Source: Nesterenkonia salmonea (GTDB lineage: Bacteria > Actinomycetota > Actinomycetes > Actinomycetales > Micrococcaceae). From it: a stretch of DNA of 64,000 bases. The stretch lies in contig NZ_VAVZ01000011.1 in NCBI RefSeq assembly GCF_005771525.1, forward strand, positions 1-64,000. Direction: 5' to 3'. Below, one piece after another: positions 34,698-43,042 of the stretch. The notes beneath the pieces are model-generated. The model made no database searches. It saw only the letters and a program-made list of their open reading frames with translations, and was not told the origin of the DNA. Each line of letters opens with the position of its first letter. The first letter of the stretch is position 1. A program made the position numbers and the translations under genes.

Positions 34698-35888
34698 CTA
34701 GGGGGCGACTCCTGCGGCGGCAGGGCGGAAGCCCAACCGGACGTTTTCGCAGCATCCCGGACGGCACACATCGAACCATGGGCCCAAATCGGTCACATGG
34801 GGCCGGTCCTCCGGTGGAACTGCAGCCATCCGCTCCTGGAGAAGATCGACGACGCTGCTGACGAATGCATGGTGAACACCAGGGGTCGGTGTCCGGGTTG
34901 CCTTCAGTCCGGCTTCTTCAGCAGCCTCCAGTGCCTCATTGTCAAGGTCCCAGAGAACTTCCATATGGTCGCTGAGGAACCCGAGAGGCACAACAGCGAC
35001 GGCTTTGACGCCCTCTGCTGGCAGCTCGGCGATACGATCACACACATCAGGCTCCAGCCATGGCTGCGAAGGGGGGCCGGACCGGGACTGGTACACCAGC
35101 TCCCATTTGGTCTCGGGTGCGGCTTGCCCGTTCTCCGTCAGCTGCTCCATGATCTGGGCCCCTACTGCTTTGTGCTGGGCTGCGTAGGCGCCGCCCTCAC
35201 CGAGCCCGAGCTCTCGTGGACCTGAACGTTCTGCATCTGCGGTGGGGATGCTGTGAGTGGCGAAAAGAACGCGGATCTCTTCGGCGGCAATGCCTTCCGA
35301 GGAGAACTCTTTCAGTGCTGCGGCAACTCCCTCAGCGAAGGGCTGGACGAAACCCGGCACGTCGAAGAACTGCCGGATCTTGTCGATGCGCACCACTCCG
35401 GCAAGACCGGTGTCATTAATCGCTCTGGCGAAGTCCTCACGGTACTGCCTGCAGCTTGAGTAGGAACTGTAAGCGCTTGTGGCAAACGCCAACAGGCGAG
35501 TGTGCCCATTGGCTGCCGCTTCCTTGACAGCATCCTCAAGGTAGGGATCCCAGTTGCGGTTTCCCCAGTAGACCGGGTGCTTCATGCCGCGTGAACGAAG
35601 CTCCTCCACCAACGCCTCGCGAAGTTGGCGGTTGTGTTCGTTGATCGGGCTCACACCTCCGAAGTGACGGTAGTGCGTGGCCACCTCTTCCAAGCGCTCA
35701 TCGGGTATACCTCTGCCCCGAGTCACATTGCGGAGGAAGGGGATGACATCATCCTGACCCTCAGGCCCGCCGAAGCCAGCCAGCAGTATGGCATCGTACT
35801 CCTGTGGCTTGGGAACGTGCGGCAGTCCCGCCGCCGAAGCCTCATTCGCGTGCAACACTTCTGAAGCACTTTGGGTTGTCTTAGTCAT
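34698..35888 (-). CDS. hemH: Coproporphyrin/protoporphyrin ferrochelatase
   Basis: This 396-residue enzyme inserts ferrous iron into the porphyrin. It shows AILLAGFGGPEGQDDV, VYWGNRNWDPYLEDAV, the SAYSSYSSCRQYRED region and FATHSIPTADAE with the catalytic His. The C-terminus carries a Cys cluster (DVCRPGCCENVR), which fits the [2Fe-2S] ligands known for actinobacterial ferrochelatases. Gram-positive enzymes of this type act on coproporphyrin III (CpfC). It sits between the MMPL and carotenoid genes; the following gene on the minus strand is crtEb's neighbour, not a heme gene. Confidence 0.93.
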   Translation of the reverse strand: MTKTTQSASEVLHANEASAAGLPHVPKPQEYDAILLAGFGGPEGQDDVIPFLRNVTRGRGIPDERLEEVATHYRHFGGVSPINEHNRQLREALVEELRSRGMKHPVYWGNRNWDPYLEDAVKEAAANGHTRLLAFATSAYSSYSSCRQYREDFARAINDTGLAGVVRIDKIRQFFDVPGFVQPFAEGVAAALKEFSSEGIAAEEIRVLFATHSIPTADAERSGPRELGLGEGGAYAAQHKAVGAQIMEQLTENGQAAPETKWELVYQSRSGPPSQPWLEPDVCDRIAELPAEGVKAVAVVPLGFLSDHMEVLWDLDNEALEAAEEAGLKATRTPTPGVHHAFVSSVVDLLQERMAAVPPEDRPHVTDLGPWFDVCRPGCCENVRLGFRPAAAGVAP

Positions 35889-35954
35889 GCTCAGTTTCCT
35901 TTCTGCATGTCGAGGGGTTGGGGTCTAGACAGTCACGCGCGGTGAACTGCCACA

Positions 35955-36812
35955 TCATGGAGAACCGAATATTACGATCAGGAGAAGAGTCAGGGCCGCA
36001 CCGACTGCGTAGTTGATCCACAGGAAGTGTTTCCACCCGCCGTTGGCTCGCTGCGCCTGATCATCGCTGAGGTTCCAGTAGGGTGCGGCCGCCGCAAGAT
36101 AGGGAAGAGCCAAGAGGCCGGCCAGGGCCCCCGGCCACCCTGCACTCGCCACGAGGAGGCCCGCTGCAACCCACAGTCCCAGGGCGAGCCGGACGGTGCG
36201 CTGAGCGCCCAACGCGGTAGCGATGGAGCTGATTCCCGCTTCTCGGTCCGGACCGATGTCTTGAACGGCACCAAATGCGTGACTGGCCATCCCCCAGAGC
36301 AGGAAAGCTCCAAGCACGCCGAATACCGCTGCCTCAACGCTGGCTCCGGCCAAGACAAGCCCATATGCAGCCGGGCTGACGAAGTGCACACTCGAGGTCA
36401 GCGAGTCCAGGAACGGGACCTCTTTGAACCGCATCGGAGGCGCCGAATAGGCCACAACGGCGAAGAGGCTGATGCCCAAGACCATCCAGGACTGCCAAGT
36501 CCCCAGCAGAAGCAACGCCACCACGAATGGAAGGCATACACCCGCAGAGGCAACCAGAACTGGTTTGTGCAGCCGAGGTGCGAGCAGGGCGCCCTCGGCC
36601 CCGCCTTTCCTGGGATTCGCACTATCGGATGCGTAGTCGAAAACGTCGTTGATGCCGTACATCGCCAAGTTATACGGAATGAGGAAGAAAACGGTGCCGA
36701 TGATGAGAGCAGCATCCACTGTCTGCGCAACTACGAAGTAAGCCACAGCGAACGGATAGGCGGTATTGATCCAGCTCACCGGGCGCGAGGACCGAAGCAT
36801 GTCACTGAGCAT
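35955..36812 (-). CDS. crtEb: Lycopene elongase, UbiA-type prenyltransferase
   Basis: This 285-residue protein begins at ATG 36812, which has AGGAG 6 nt upstream and overlaps the end of crtYf by 11 bp. It has about eight membrane helices and the UbiA Asp motifs YGINDVFDYASD (first) and DIGPDREAG (second). It adds C5 units to lycopene to make C50 flavuxanthin/nonaflavuxanthin. It is the last gene of a six-gene operon. The symbol follows C. glutamicum; the Micrococcus name is crtE2. Confidence 0.88.
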   Translation of the reverse strand: MLSDMLRSSRPVSWINTAYPFAVAYFVVAQTVDAALIIGTVFFLIPYNLAMYGINDVFDYASDSANPRKGGAEGALLAPRLHKPVLVASAGVCLPFVVALLLLGTWQSWMVLGISLFAVVAYSAPPMRFKEVPFLDSLTSSVHFVSPAAYGLVLAGASVEAAVFGVLGAFLLWGMASHAFGAVQDIGPDREAGISSIATALGAQRTVRLALGLWVAAGLLVASAGWPGALAGLLALPYLAAAAPYWNLSDDQAQRANGGWKHFLWINYAVGAALTLLLIVIFGSP

Positions 36813-37155
36813 GAGTGCTCCTGCGGCTTTGCACACGTCCCAGGAGCACCCACAGCGCTGGAAGCATGATGACAGCGGCAATCGAGTAGCTGAAGTCCTC
36901 GATCGGCGCCACTCCGATCCTGACACCGGAAATCTGCTCGTCAGAATAGTCCACGAGCCCGACACCGATGATGACGTTATCGAAGACGGCCGTCAGAAGC
37001 AGCAGTACCACTGCAGCGGCTAGGACTGCTTGCCAGGAGAAGTCTGAGCCTTTCCTGCTGCGACGGTGAACTGCGAGGGCCCAGAGCCCGATGACACCGG
37101 CTACTGCAAGGAACCCAAGACAGAGAATGACGTAGGTCATGCTGTGGCCCTCCAC
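36802..37155 (-). CDS. crtYf: C50 carotenoid cyclase subunit, CrtYf-like
   Basis: This 117-residue protein has three membrane helices and belongs to the lycopene cyclase domain family (heterodimeric type). It shows the conserved FDNVIIGVGLVDYSDEQISGVRIGVAPIEDFS core, here quoted only as DNVIIGVGLVDY and APIEDFSY. It works with the neighbouring CrtYe to form ring end groups on the C50 backbone. The gene overlaps crtYe by 19 bp and crtEb by 11 bp. Whether the rings are epsilon (decaprenoxanthin) or gamma (sarcinaxanthin) cannot be told here. Confidence 0.85.
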   Translation of the reverse strand: MEGHSMTYVILCLGFLAVAGVIGLWALAVHRRSRKGSDFSWQAVLAAAVVLLLLTAVFDNVIIGVGLVDYSDEQISGVRIGVAPIEDFSYSIAAVIMLPALWVLLGRVQSRRSTHAQ

Positions 37156-37475
37156 GTCAGCACTCGCTGTGCCCCCAGTACGAGCACCATGGTGACATGA
37201 CAGAGAAACAGCAGGAAGACTAGCTCTTCGAGGGGAAGCTCAGGTCCCAGCATGATGCCTGTCATGTACGGCCCTGTGCCTTGGAAGAATATGCCCAGCG
37301 CGATCCCGGCGACGTCCCACAGGAGAAAGAATACTGCCCCGATGATGAGGATGATGACCGCGCGCAGCGGCTCCCGGAAGAGGAACAGTCGGTGGCGCCA
37401 GTCGATGAGCATTATGCACCCCGCTGAGATCAGCAGGGCCGCCAAGTAGAGCAGGCTCGTCGGCTCAAAGGGCAC
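37137..37475 (-). CDS. crtYe: C50 carotenoid cyclase subunit, CrtYe-like
   Basis: This 112-residue protein has three membrane helices and includes CIMLIDWRHRLFLF and LGPELPLEELVFLLFL, both standard for the other half of the heterodimeric cyclase. It overlaps crtI by 11 bp and crtYf by 19 bp, indicating tight co-translation. Confidence 0.85.
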   Translation of the reverse strand: MPFEPTSLLYLAALLISAGCIMLIDWRHRLFLFREPLRAVIILIIGAVFFLLWDVAGIALGIFFQGTGPYMTGIMLGPELPLEELVFLLFLCHVTMVLVLGAQRVLTWRATA

Positions 37476-39027
37476 GCAGAGCCTCCACCGGTCCCGTGCT
37501 CTTGTCTCCCCGCACAGACTTCAGAACCAGCTCGGCACTGATCAGGCACATGGGCACGCCGATGCCCGGCATCGTCGTCGATCCGGCATAGAAGAGTCCT
37601 GTGACTTTCGGCGATGTGATGGGGCCTCGGAAGAAGGCGCTCTGACGCAGAGTGTGTGCAGGGCCAAGTGCCCCTCCTCGCCATGCACCGAACTCTTGGG
37701 CGAAGTCTTGAGGCCCGACGCTTCGCCTGACGACGATACGTTCAGCCAAATCCGGGATATCTGCCCACTGAGAGATCTGCTGCACAGACTCATCGACGAT
37801 GCGTTCCACAGCCTCATCACCGCCCCGGTCCGTTCCTCCGGATCCTAGTGAGGTATCAGCGCGCAAGGGGACCAAGACGAACAGATTCTCGTGACCTGAG
37901 GGGGCGACGTCGTCCGTTGCACTGGGACGGCACACGTAGATCGACCGTGGCGGACCAGCTGGTGGGATCTTTCCCGCGATTTCGTCAAAGCCCTGTTGCC
38001 AGTCATCTGTGAACAGCAGCGTGTGATGGGCCAATTCGGGGAGCTCGCCCTTGACTCCCAGCAGCGCCAGAACGGCGCTGGGACCAGGATCTTTGCCCTC
38101 CCACGCGCGCTGTGACCGCGTTCTGTCACGTGGTGAGAGCAGCTTGGTCTCCGTGACGTGCATATCAGCGCTGGAGACGACAACATCGGCGGAGAGGAAT
38201 TTACGGGTTCCGTTCTCATCCGTGAAGTGAACGCCGGTGGTGCGACCTCTAGACGTGGTGATGTGCTGTGCTCTGCTGCTTGTGCGCAGGGTGACACCCT
38301 GCTGCTCGGCCATACGCGCCACGGCCCCCACCACGGCGCTGAATCCGCCCTCGGGGTAGAGCACCCCCTGAGTAATGTCCAGGTGGCTCATCAGGTGGTA
38401 GAGGCTCGGTGCATCGGATGGCGAAGTCCCCAGGAACACCGCGGGATAACCGAGTATCTTCTGCAGCCGATCATCGCTGCTATGCCGTGTGATGAACGAG
38501 TCGAGCGGCTCGGTGAGCAGGCGCAGCAAGCGTGGCAGTCGCTGCAGCAGCACGGGGTCTAGAAATGCGCCCACGCTGGAGAATGTCGAGTACAGCAGCC
38601 TCTGGGTGGCCAGCTCGTATGTCTCCTCGGCTGAGGCTAGGTAGTTGTCGAGCGCCTCGGCTGAGATACCGAGAGACAGCAGTGCCTCACGGCTTCCATG
38701 GGCTGGAAGGTCGAAGGCTTCTTCCCGGCCTTCGAAAAACACCCGGTAGGCGGGATCGAGTTCTTGGAGGTTGAGTTCCTCGTCGACTGTTGTTCCGAAC
38801 AGCTTGAAGAAATGCTCGAAAACTTCAGGCATCAGGTACCAGGAGGGACCAGTTTCAAAGCGGAAACCGTCATGACTCCATTCTGCAGCCCGTCCTCCGA
38901 GCTGATCCCGGGCTTCCAGCAGAGTGACCTCTAGCCCGTCGCGTGCCAGAAGGGCGGCTGTGGCCAACCCGGAAAATCCGCCTCCGATGACTACTGCGGT
39001 GCGTGCTGTTGCGTGTCCGGGCTTCAT
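37465..39027 (-). CDS. crtI: Phytoene desaturase
   Basis: This 520-residue protein has the N-terminal FAD-binding motif VVIGGGFSGLATAALLARDG with LLEARDQLGGRA, and the C-terminal dinucleotide site region LFYAGSTTMPGIGVPM. It converts phytoene to lycopene in successive desaturations. Its start overlaps the crtB stop (ATGA at 39024-39027). Confidence 0.95.
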   Translation of the reverse strand: MKPGHATARTAVVIGGGFSGLATAALLARDGLEVTLLEARDQLGGRAAEWSHDGFRFETGPSWYLMPEVFEHFFKLFGTTVDEELNLQELDPAYRVFFEGREEAFDLPAHGSREALLSLGISAEALDNYLASAEETYELATQRLLYSTFSSVGAFLDPVLLQRLPRLLRLLTEPLDSFITRHSSDDRLQKILGYPAVFLGTSPSDAPSLYHLMSHLDITQGVLYPEGGFSAVVGAVARMAEQQGVTLRTSSRAQHITTSRGRTTGVHFTDENGTRKFLSADVVVSSADMHVTETKLLSPRDRTRSQRAWEGKDPGPSAVLALLGVKGELPELAHHTLLFTDDWQQGFDEIAGKIPPAGPPRSIYVCRPSATDDVAPSGHENLFVLVPLRADTSLGSGGTDRGGDEAVERIVDESVQQISQWADIPDLAERIVVRRSVGPQDFAQEFGAWRGGALGPAHTLRQSAFFRGPITSPKVTGLFYAGSTTMPGIGVPMCLISAELVLKSVRGDKSTGPVEALRAL

Positions 39028-39917
39028 GAGACTCGTCCTGACGTCAGGGGGATGAGAGTCTCGGCAAGAATGCGCGCTTTGACACGGTTGGGAACGGAGA
39101 CTCGGCAGTGGCGCAACGCTTCAGCATCGAGGCGTCGTAGTCGTTCATTGAGCTCCGTGAAGAGGGCCGCGGCCAGTGCGGTAGCACGACGCGGTCCAGG
39201 GGGAAGCAACGGCAGAACTCTGCGAGCTTCTGCGAGATCAGCATCGATGTCGGCGATAATCTCAGACTTTCTGTGGTCATTGAGTTCACCTGGTGCGGTC
39301 CCCGGAAAGTACGTACGACCCAGGCGTTGCGAATCCTCGGCGAAGTCGCGGAGAAAGTTGATTTTCTGGAATGCGGCCCCCAGCCGCGAAGCGCCTGCCT
39401 CCAAACGCACCAGTTCACCCTCAGTGACCTCATGATCCTGGAGAAAGACTCGCAAGCACATCAGGCCCACGGCCTCTGCTGAGCCATGGACGTATGTTTT
39501 GTACTGCTCTTCACTCAACGACACCACTGGATCGAGGTCGTGCCGCATGGAGCGGAAAAAAGCGCGCACCAAAGCGTCCTCAATACCGGTCTCACGGCCG
39601 GTGAGAGCAAAGGAGTGAACAACGAGATTCGAGCTGAATCCACACTCAAGGGCTGAAAGGGTCTCCGTTTCGAGTGCGTCCAGCACCTCGCGGCGCAGAG
39701 TGCCATCGAGACCGGCTTCCTCCGCAGTTCCGTCCACAATCTCGTCGGCGATACGGACCAGAGCGTAGACGTTGCAAATACCAGCGCGGGCACTGGCCGG
39801 CAGCAGTCGTGTGGCCAGACCGAAAGAGGTGGAGTACTCACGGATTACCCGAGAGGAGGCTCGCTCGGCAGTGCGTGAGTACTGGCCCAAATGTGTGGAG
39901 TACTGAGGCTCCTTCAC
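39024..39917 (-). CDS. crtB: Phytoene synthase
   Basis: This 297-residue squalene/phytoene synthase condenses two GGPP to phytoene. Aspartate-rich motifs are VRIADEIVDG and FLRDFAEDSQRLGRTYFP. It overlaps idi upstream and crtI downstream by 4 bp each (ATGA). The GGPP synthase gene crtE, usually beside it, is not in the cluster. Confidence 0.95.
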   Translation of the reverse strand: MKEPQYSTHLGQYSRTAERASSRVIREYSTSFGLATRLLPASARAGICNVYALVRIADEIVDGTAEEAGLDGTLRREVLDALETETLSALECGFSSNLVVHSFALTGRETGIEDALVRAFFRSMRHDLDPVVSLSEEQYKTYVHGSAEAVGLMCLRVFLQDHEVTEGELVRLEAGASRLGAAFQKINFLRDFAEDSQRLGRTYFPGTAPGELNDHRKSEIIADIDADLAEARRVLPLLPPGPRRATALAAALFTELNERLRRLDAEALRHCRVSVPNRVKARILAETLIPLTSGRVS

Positions 39918-40480
39918 AATTGGCTCCGGCCGATCGACGGTGCGCCTTCACCGTCCCGGTAGAGGGACAGCTGCGGTAGTTGGCTGACCAGCCATGGGGA
40001 GAAGGCCCAAGGAGTTGCAGCCACGGCAGCAGCGAGGTTTTCTGGCCGCACCCACCTCATTTCTGCCACTTCACTGGCGTTCGGCTTCGTCTCGGTGCCG
40101 GCAACAGCGGTGAATACAGGACAGATTTCGTTTTCCACGATTCCCGAGGCGTCAGTGGCGCGATACTGAAAATCAGGAAGCTCCAATGACACCTCGTCCA
40201 CGTCCATCCCCAACTCGTGCGCCGCGTGCCGACGCACAGCATCTTGGATATCTTCGGATGGCTGCGGGTGGCCGCAGAATGAGTTGGTCCAGACCCCTGG
40301 CCAGGTGCGCTTCTCCAGTGCACGGCGGGTGACCAGGACTTCTCCGGAAGAGTTCAGAACATGACAGGAGAAACCGAGATGTAATGGTGTTTGGTCCGAG
40401 TGGACTCGCTCTTTGAGTTCCGTGCCGCAGGGCTCACCGTTGTCGGTGAGGAGCACGACGTGACTTGCTGAGCTCTGCAT
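39914..40480 (-). CDS. idi: Isopentenyl-diphosphate isomerase, type I
   Basis: This 188-residue enzyme interconverts IPP and DMAPP. It shows the Nudix-like fold with TNSFCGHP (catalytic Cys) and VENEICPVF (catalytic Glu), plus His ligands in HLGFSCHVL. It is the first gene of the carotenoid operon, 68 bp from the divergent MarR-type regulator. The ATG at 40480 is the first in frame. Confidence 0.94.
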   Translation of the reverse strand: MQSSASHVVLLTDNGEPCGTELKERVHSDQTPLHLGFSCHVLNSSGEVLVTRRALEKRTWPGVWTNSFCGHPQPSEDIQDAVRRHAAHELGMDVDEVSLELPDFQYRATDASGIVENEICPVFTAVAGTETKPNASEVAEMRWVRPENLAAAVAATPWAFSPWLVSQLPQLSLYRDGEGAPSIGRSQL

Positions 40481-40500
40481 GTAGGCAGCACCCCTATAGT

Positions 40501-40511
40501 TAACTTAGTTA
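40501..40511. promoter_or_regulatory. Palindromic operator candidate between idi and the MarR regulator
   Basis: TAACTTAGTTA is a perfect 5-1-5 inverted repeat, flanked by a further GTTAGC half-site. It lies in the 68-bp divergent promoter gap and could be the CrtR-type operator. Confidence 0.45.
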
Positions 40512-40548
40512 GCATTGTGCTCATCTAATAGTAACCCAGGGAAGACTT

Positions 40549-41100
40549 ATGGCGAAGAATCGATCAGGGCATGGGAACGGCGAGGAGTTCTCCATGATTG
40601 ACCCCCGATTGCTTGACCCCGGCGAGGAAATGGTCAAGCATAGGTGGCTCGATAGTGATGACCTGAATCAGACTGTCCGGGTGCTGGAATCACTCAGGCG
40701 CTGGCACAACGCCGAGCGGAGCATGAGCGAAAAAGCTCGAAGGGATATGGACCTTGGCGAGACGGATATGCGTGCCCTTCGGTACATCATCGCCTGCCAG
40801 GTCAATGGTCAACTCGCCACCCCCAGCGAATTGGCACACCACCTGGGAATCTCAACCGCTGCTGTCACCAAAGTCCTTGACCGTTTAGCTGATCGAGACC
40901 ATATTCGCAGGCTCCCTCACCCGCTGGACCGCAGGAGCACTGCTATCGAAGCGACGGAGGAGACCCGCAGCGCCGCCAGGAAAGCTGTGGGCCGCACGCA
41001 CGCGGGTCGTTTCAATGTGGCAGCCTCACTGACCGCGGAGGAACGAGAAATTGTTATCGGGTTTCTCGACGCGCTCTCAGCAACTGCTCCCCAGGACTGA
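40549..41100 (+). CDS. MarR-family regulator, CrtR-like
   Basis: This 183-residue protein has an N-terminal extension (about 1-60) before the MarR winged helix. The recognition region is TPSELAHHLGISTAAVTKVLDRL, with the wing HPLDRRSTAIEATEE. In C. glutamicum, the MarR regulator CrtR is encoded divergently from the carotenoid operon and is released from DNA by GGPP and related prenyl diphosphates. The same arrangement here makes an orthologous role likely. Ligand and operator are inferred. Confidence 0.82.
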   Translation: MAKNRSGHGNGEEFSMIDPRLLDPGEEMVKHRWLDSDDLNQTVRVLESLRRWHNAERSMSEKARRDMDLGETDMRALRYIIACQVNGQLATPSELAHHLGISTAAVTKVLDRLADRDHIRRLPHPLDRRSTAIEATEETRSAARKAVGRTHAGRFNVAASLTAEEREIVIGFLDALSATAPQD

Positions 41101-41108
41101 ACCGCAGC

Positions 41109-41812
41109 TCAGCTGTGGTTGCCCTCGCCTCGCACCCAATTGGGTAATCCACCGCCGGCTTGCGGCGGCTGGCCCCCGTGGTGAAACCCGGAGTGGGGCG
41201 GTTGAGGTGCTCCAGTAAACCCATCAGGGGGAATGTCGTAGCCCACCGGAGCTCCGTAGCCGGTCCGCTCCAGAGGCAGTCCGAGGAAGTGGGAGAGTTC
41301 CCCAGCCTGTTCCAAAAGAGGCTGGTTTCCGCCAAGGCCACTGCGTTGCTGTTTACCTATGACCACCTCTGCTCCGTCACGGGTCACGAGTGCGAGTGTG
41401 GAGATGCGGTACCGGGTGCTTCCATTCTTATTGCGCCGGATGCGCTCATCCGTATGCAGTGCCAGATGGTGCCCATGTGCGGCATCGAAGGTCTCGTCAT
41501 TCCGCTTCAGACCGAACCATTGACGAGTGTGGACTTCGCTGGGCCCGAATCTCTGCAGACGAGTGCGGATTTTGCCCCGCTTCCCGCAACTGAGATACCG
41601 ACGATGAGGAAGATGAGGGGGAGCAGCAGAACCCACCACGGGTCAGAGCTCATGCCTGTCGCACGGTGAGAGAAGAAGATCGTGCTGGTGACCGATGCAG
41701 CGAAGAGGAACCCTACGACTCCGAACCCCAGTCCGAACACCATCTGGAAAACCGTGGCCGTTCCGCTGTGCAGTTCCAGGCTGTTGTGGTCGGGGCCCTG
41801 GCGGATACGCAT
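41109..41812 (-). pseudogene. Frameshifted two-helix membrane protein
   Basis: The N-terminal frame (from 41812) gives about 80 residues with two membrane helices (MVFGLGFGVVGFLFAASV; WWVLLLPLIFLIVGISVA) and then turns into non-conserved sequence. A second minus frame, shifted by one base, picks up at about 41600 with basic, protein-like sequence (KIRTRLQRFGPSEVHTRQWF; RYRISTLALVTRDGAEVVIG) and ends at 41109. Joined, they read as one about 240-residue protein with a Pro/Gly-rich tail. The break lies near short G and A runs at about 41576-41592. It may be a true mutation or a sequencing error. Confidence 0.6.
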
Positions 41813-41882
41813 GTCTTTCCTCCGGTAAGTCTGTGGCGTACACCTTCAGAATACTCAATGGTGGAAGCGGCTTAACGGAGTC

Positions 41883-41918
41883 GGCCCCCGGTGCCGCCTC
41901 AATGGCGGGCCGGGGGCC
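41883..41918 (-). terminator. Terminator-like hairpin after the cold-shock gene
   Basis: A perfect 9-bp GC stem, GGCCCCCGG with CCGGGGGCC, lies downstream of the csp stop. It has no marked T run. Confidence 0.6.
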
Positions 41919-41939
41919 GGTCCTTAGGAAGAGTGGGGG

Positions 41940-42149
41940 TCAGACAGCGCTGACGTTCTCCGCCTGCAGGCCCTTGGGGCCGGATGCAGTCTCGAACTGA
42001 ACCTGCTGGTTCTCTTCGAGAGTCTTGAACCCACCGTTGCCGGGCTCAATTGCGCTGTAGTGGACGAAAACGTCGTCCGAACCGTCTGAGGGGGCGATGA
42101 AGCCGTATCCCTTTTCGGCGTTAAACCATTTCACGGTGCCAGTGGCCAT
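41940..42149 (-). CDS. Cold-shock protein, CspA family
   Basis: This 69-residue RNA chaperone has RNP1 KGYGFIAP and RNP2 VFVHYSAI in the normal five-strand fold. The 213-bp gap upstream (42150-42362) probably holds a long 5' leader, as is usual for csp genes; no specific structure was identified there. Confidence 0.95.
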   Translation of the reverse strand: MATGTVKWFNAEKGYGFIAPSDGSDDVFVHYSAIEPGNGGFKTLEENQQVQFETASGPKGLQAENVSAV

Positions 42150-42362
42150 GTGTGTTCCTAACTACTGTGTTACTTGCGATGCACCGATAGATTCACGGTG
42201 CTGGACCACACCAACCAGGCCAGGTCAGTGTGGAGTATTGTTGAGGCCACTGGGGTAAAGCAATGACGTTCAATGTATCTAGCCTACGCTACGTATTGGA
42301 TGAGGCCAATATTCGTGTCCTTCAAGTCCGTCTCGCCGTGACGCATGAGCGCAGAAAGGCCT

Positions 42363-42866
42363 TCAGGCTGAGAGCGCTGAGGGATCGAGGAAGGGCATCC
42401 ACACGTCGCGTGGCGCGTCTAGTTCGGCGGGAAGCCACATATGGTGAGGTGGAACTCGAGGGGTAATCAGAAGCTTCCACCCCAGCTGATCGAGAGTCTT
42501 GTCACCCTTACGAACATTGCACGGTCCACAGCAGGCAAGCAGGTTCTCCCAACTTGAGTCTCCGCCACGTGATTTCGGGATCACATGGTCCACTGTGGCG
42601 GCAGATCTCCCGCAGTAACCACATTGCCGGCGGTCGCGGCGAAGAATTCCGCGACGCGAGGGGGCCCCTGGGCTCGTGCGGACCACTCGCACATACTGAT
42701 GCAGCAGGATCACGGCTGGACGGGGAATGAGTGCTGATGGAGACACAATCGGGCTGCCGTCCTCGGCCAGGACACTAGCTTTTCCGCGCATGACAAGGAC
42801 TGCCGCGCGGCGTGATGTCACCACGTTCAGCGGCTCATAGCCTGCATTGAGCACCAAGGTTCGCAT
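42363..42866 (-). CDS. HNH endonuclease-family protein
   Basis: This 167-residue protein starts at ATG 42866 with GAGGAAC upstream; an upstream in-frame extension lacks homology. It shows MRTLVLNAGYEPLNVV, zinc-binding pairs CGYCGR and CCGPCN, and the HNH core TVDHVIPKSRGGDSSWENL. This group is common in Actinobacteria as a single-copy housekeeping-like gene of unknown substrate. Confidence 0.88.
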   Translation of the reverse strand: MRTLVLNAGYEPLNVVTSRRAAVLVMRGKASVLAEDGSPIVSPSALIPRPAVILLHQYVRVVRTSPGAPSRRGILRRDRRQCGYCGRSAATVDHVIPKSRGGDSSWENLLACCGPCNVRKGDKTLDQLGWKLLITPRVPPHHMWLPAELDAPRDVWMPFLDPSALSA

Positions 42867-42975
42867 CGCAGTTCCTCGGGTCTTCTCACCGTGTGTCGCG
42901 CTTCTCTCATGGCGGGTTGTCCCCAAATCACTATAAACCCCTGCGTGGCTTCCGACGTTCTGCGGTTAATCAGAA

Positions 42976-43024
42976 ATGCCTGTGGGGTGCGACTCGAACT
43001 GAGTCGCGCCCCACAGGCATAGAA
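42976..43024 (-). terminator. Terminator of NlpC/P60 gene 2
   Basis: A 20-bp stem (42976-42995 with 43001-43020, one G-U) has a 5-nt loop and is followed on the minus strand by TTTCT. It resembles the terminator at 44060. Confidence 0.9.
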
Positions 43025-43042
43025 ATTTTGAGTCGTGCGGAC

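Noticed and set aside
41576-41592. Programmed -1 frameshift in the 41.1-41.8 kb gene
   Set aside because: No X-XXY-YYZ slippery heptamer in the zero frame and no clear downstream stem; an indel is simpler.
42263-42466. 67-residue plus-strand open frame between csp and the HNH gene
   Set aside because: Its 3' half is antisense to the HNH gene, it has no ribosome-binding site, and it probably lies in the csp promoter/leader.
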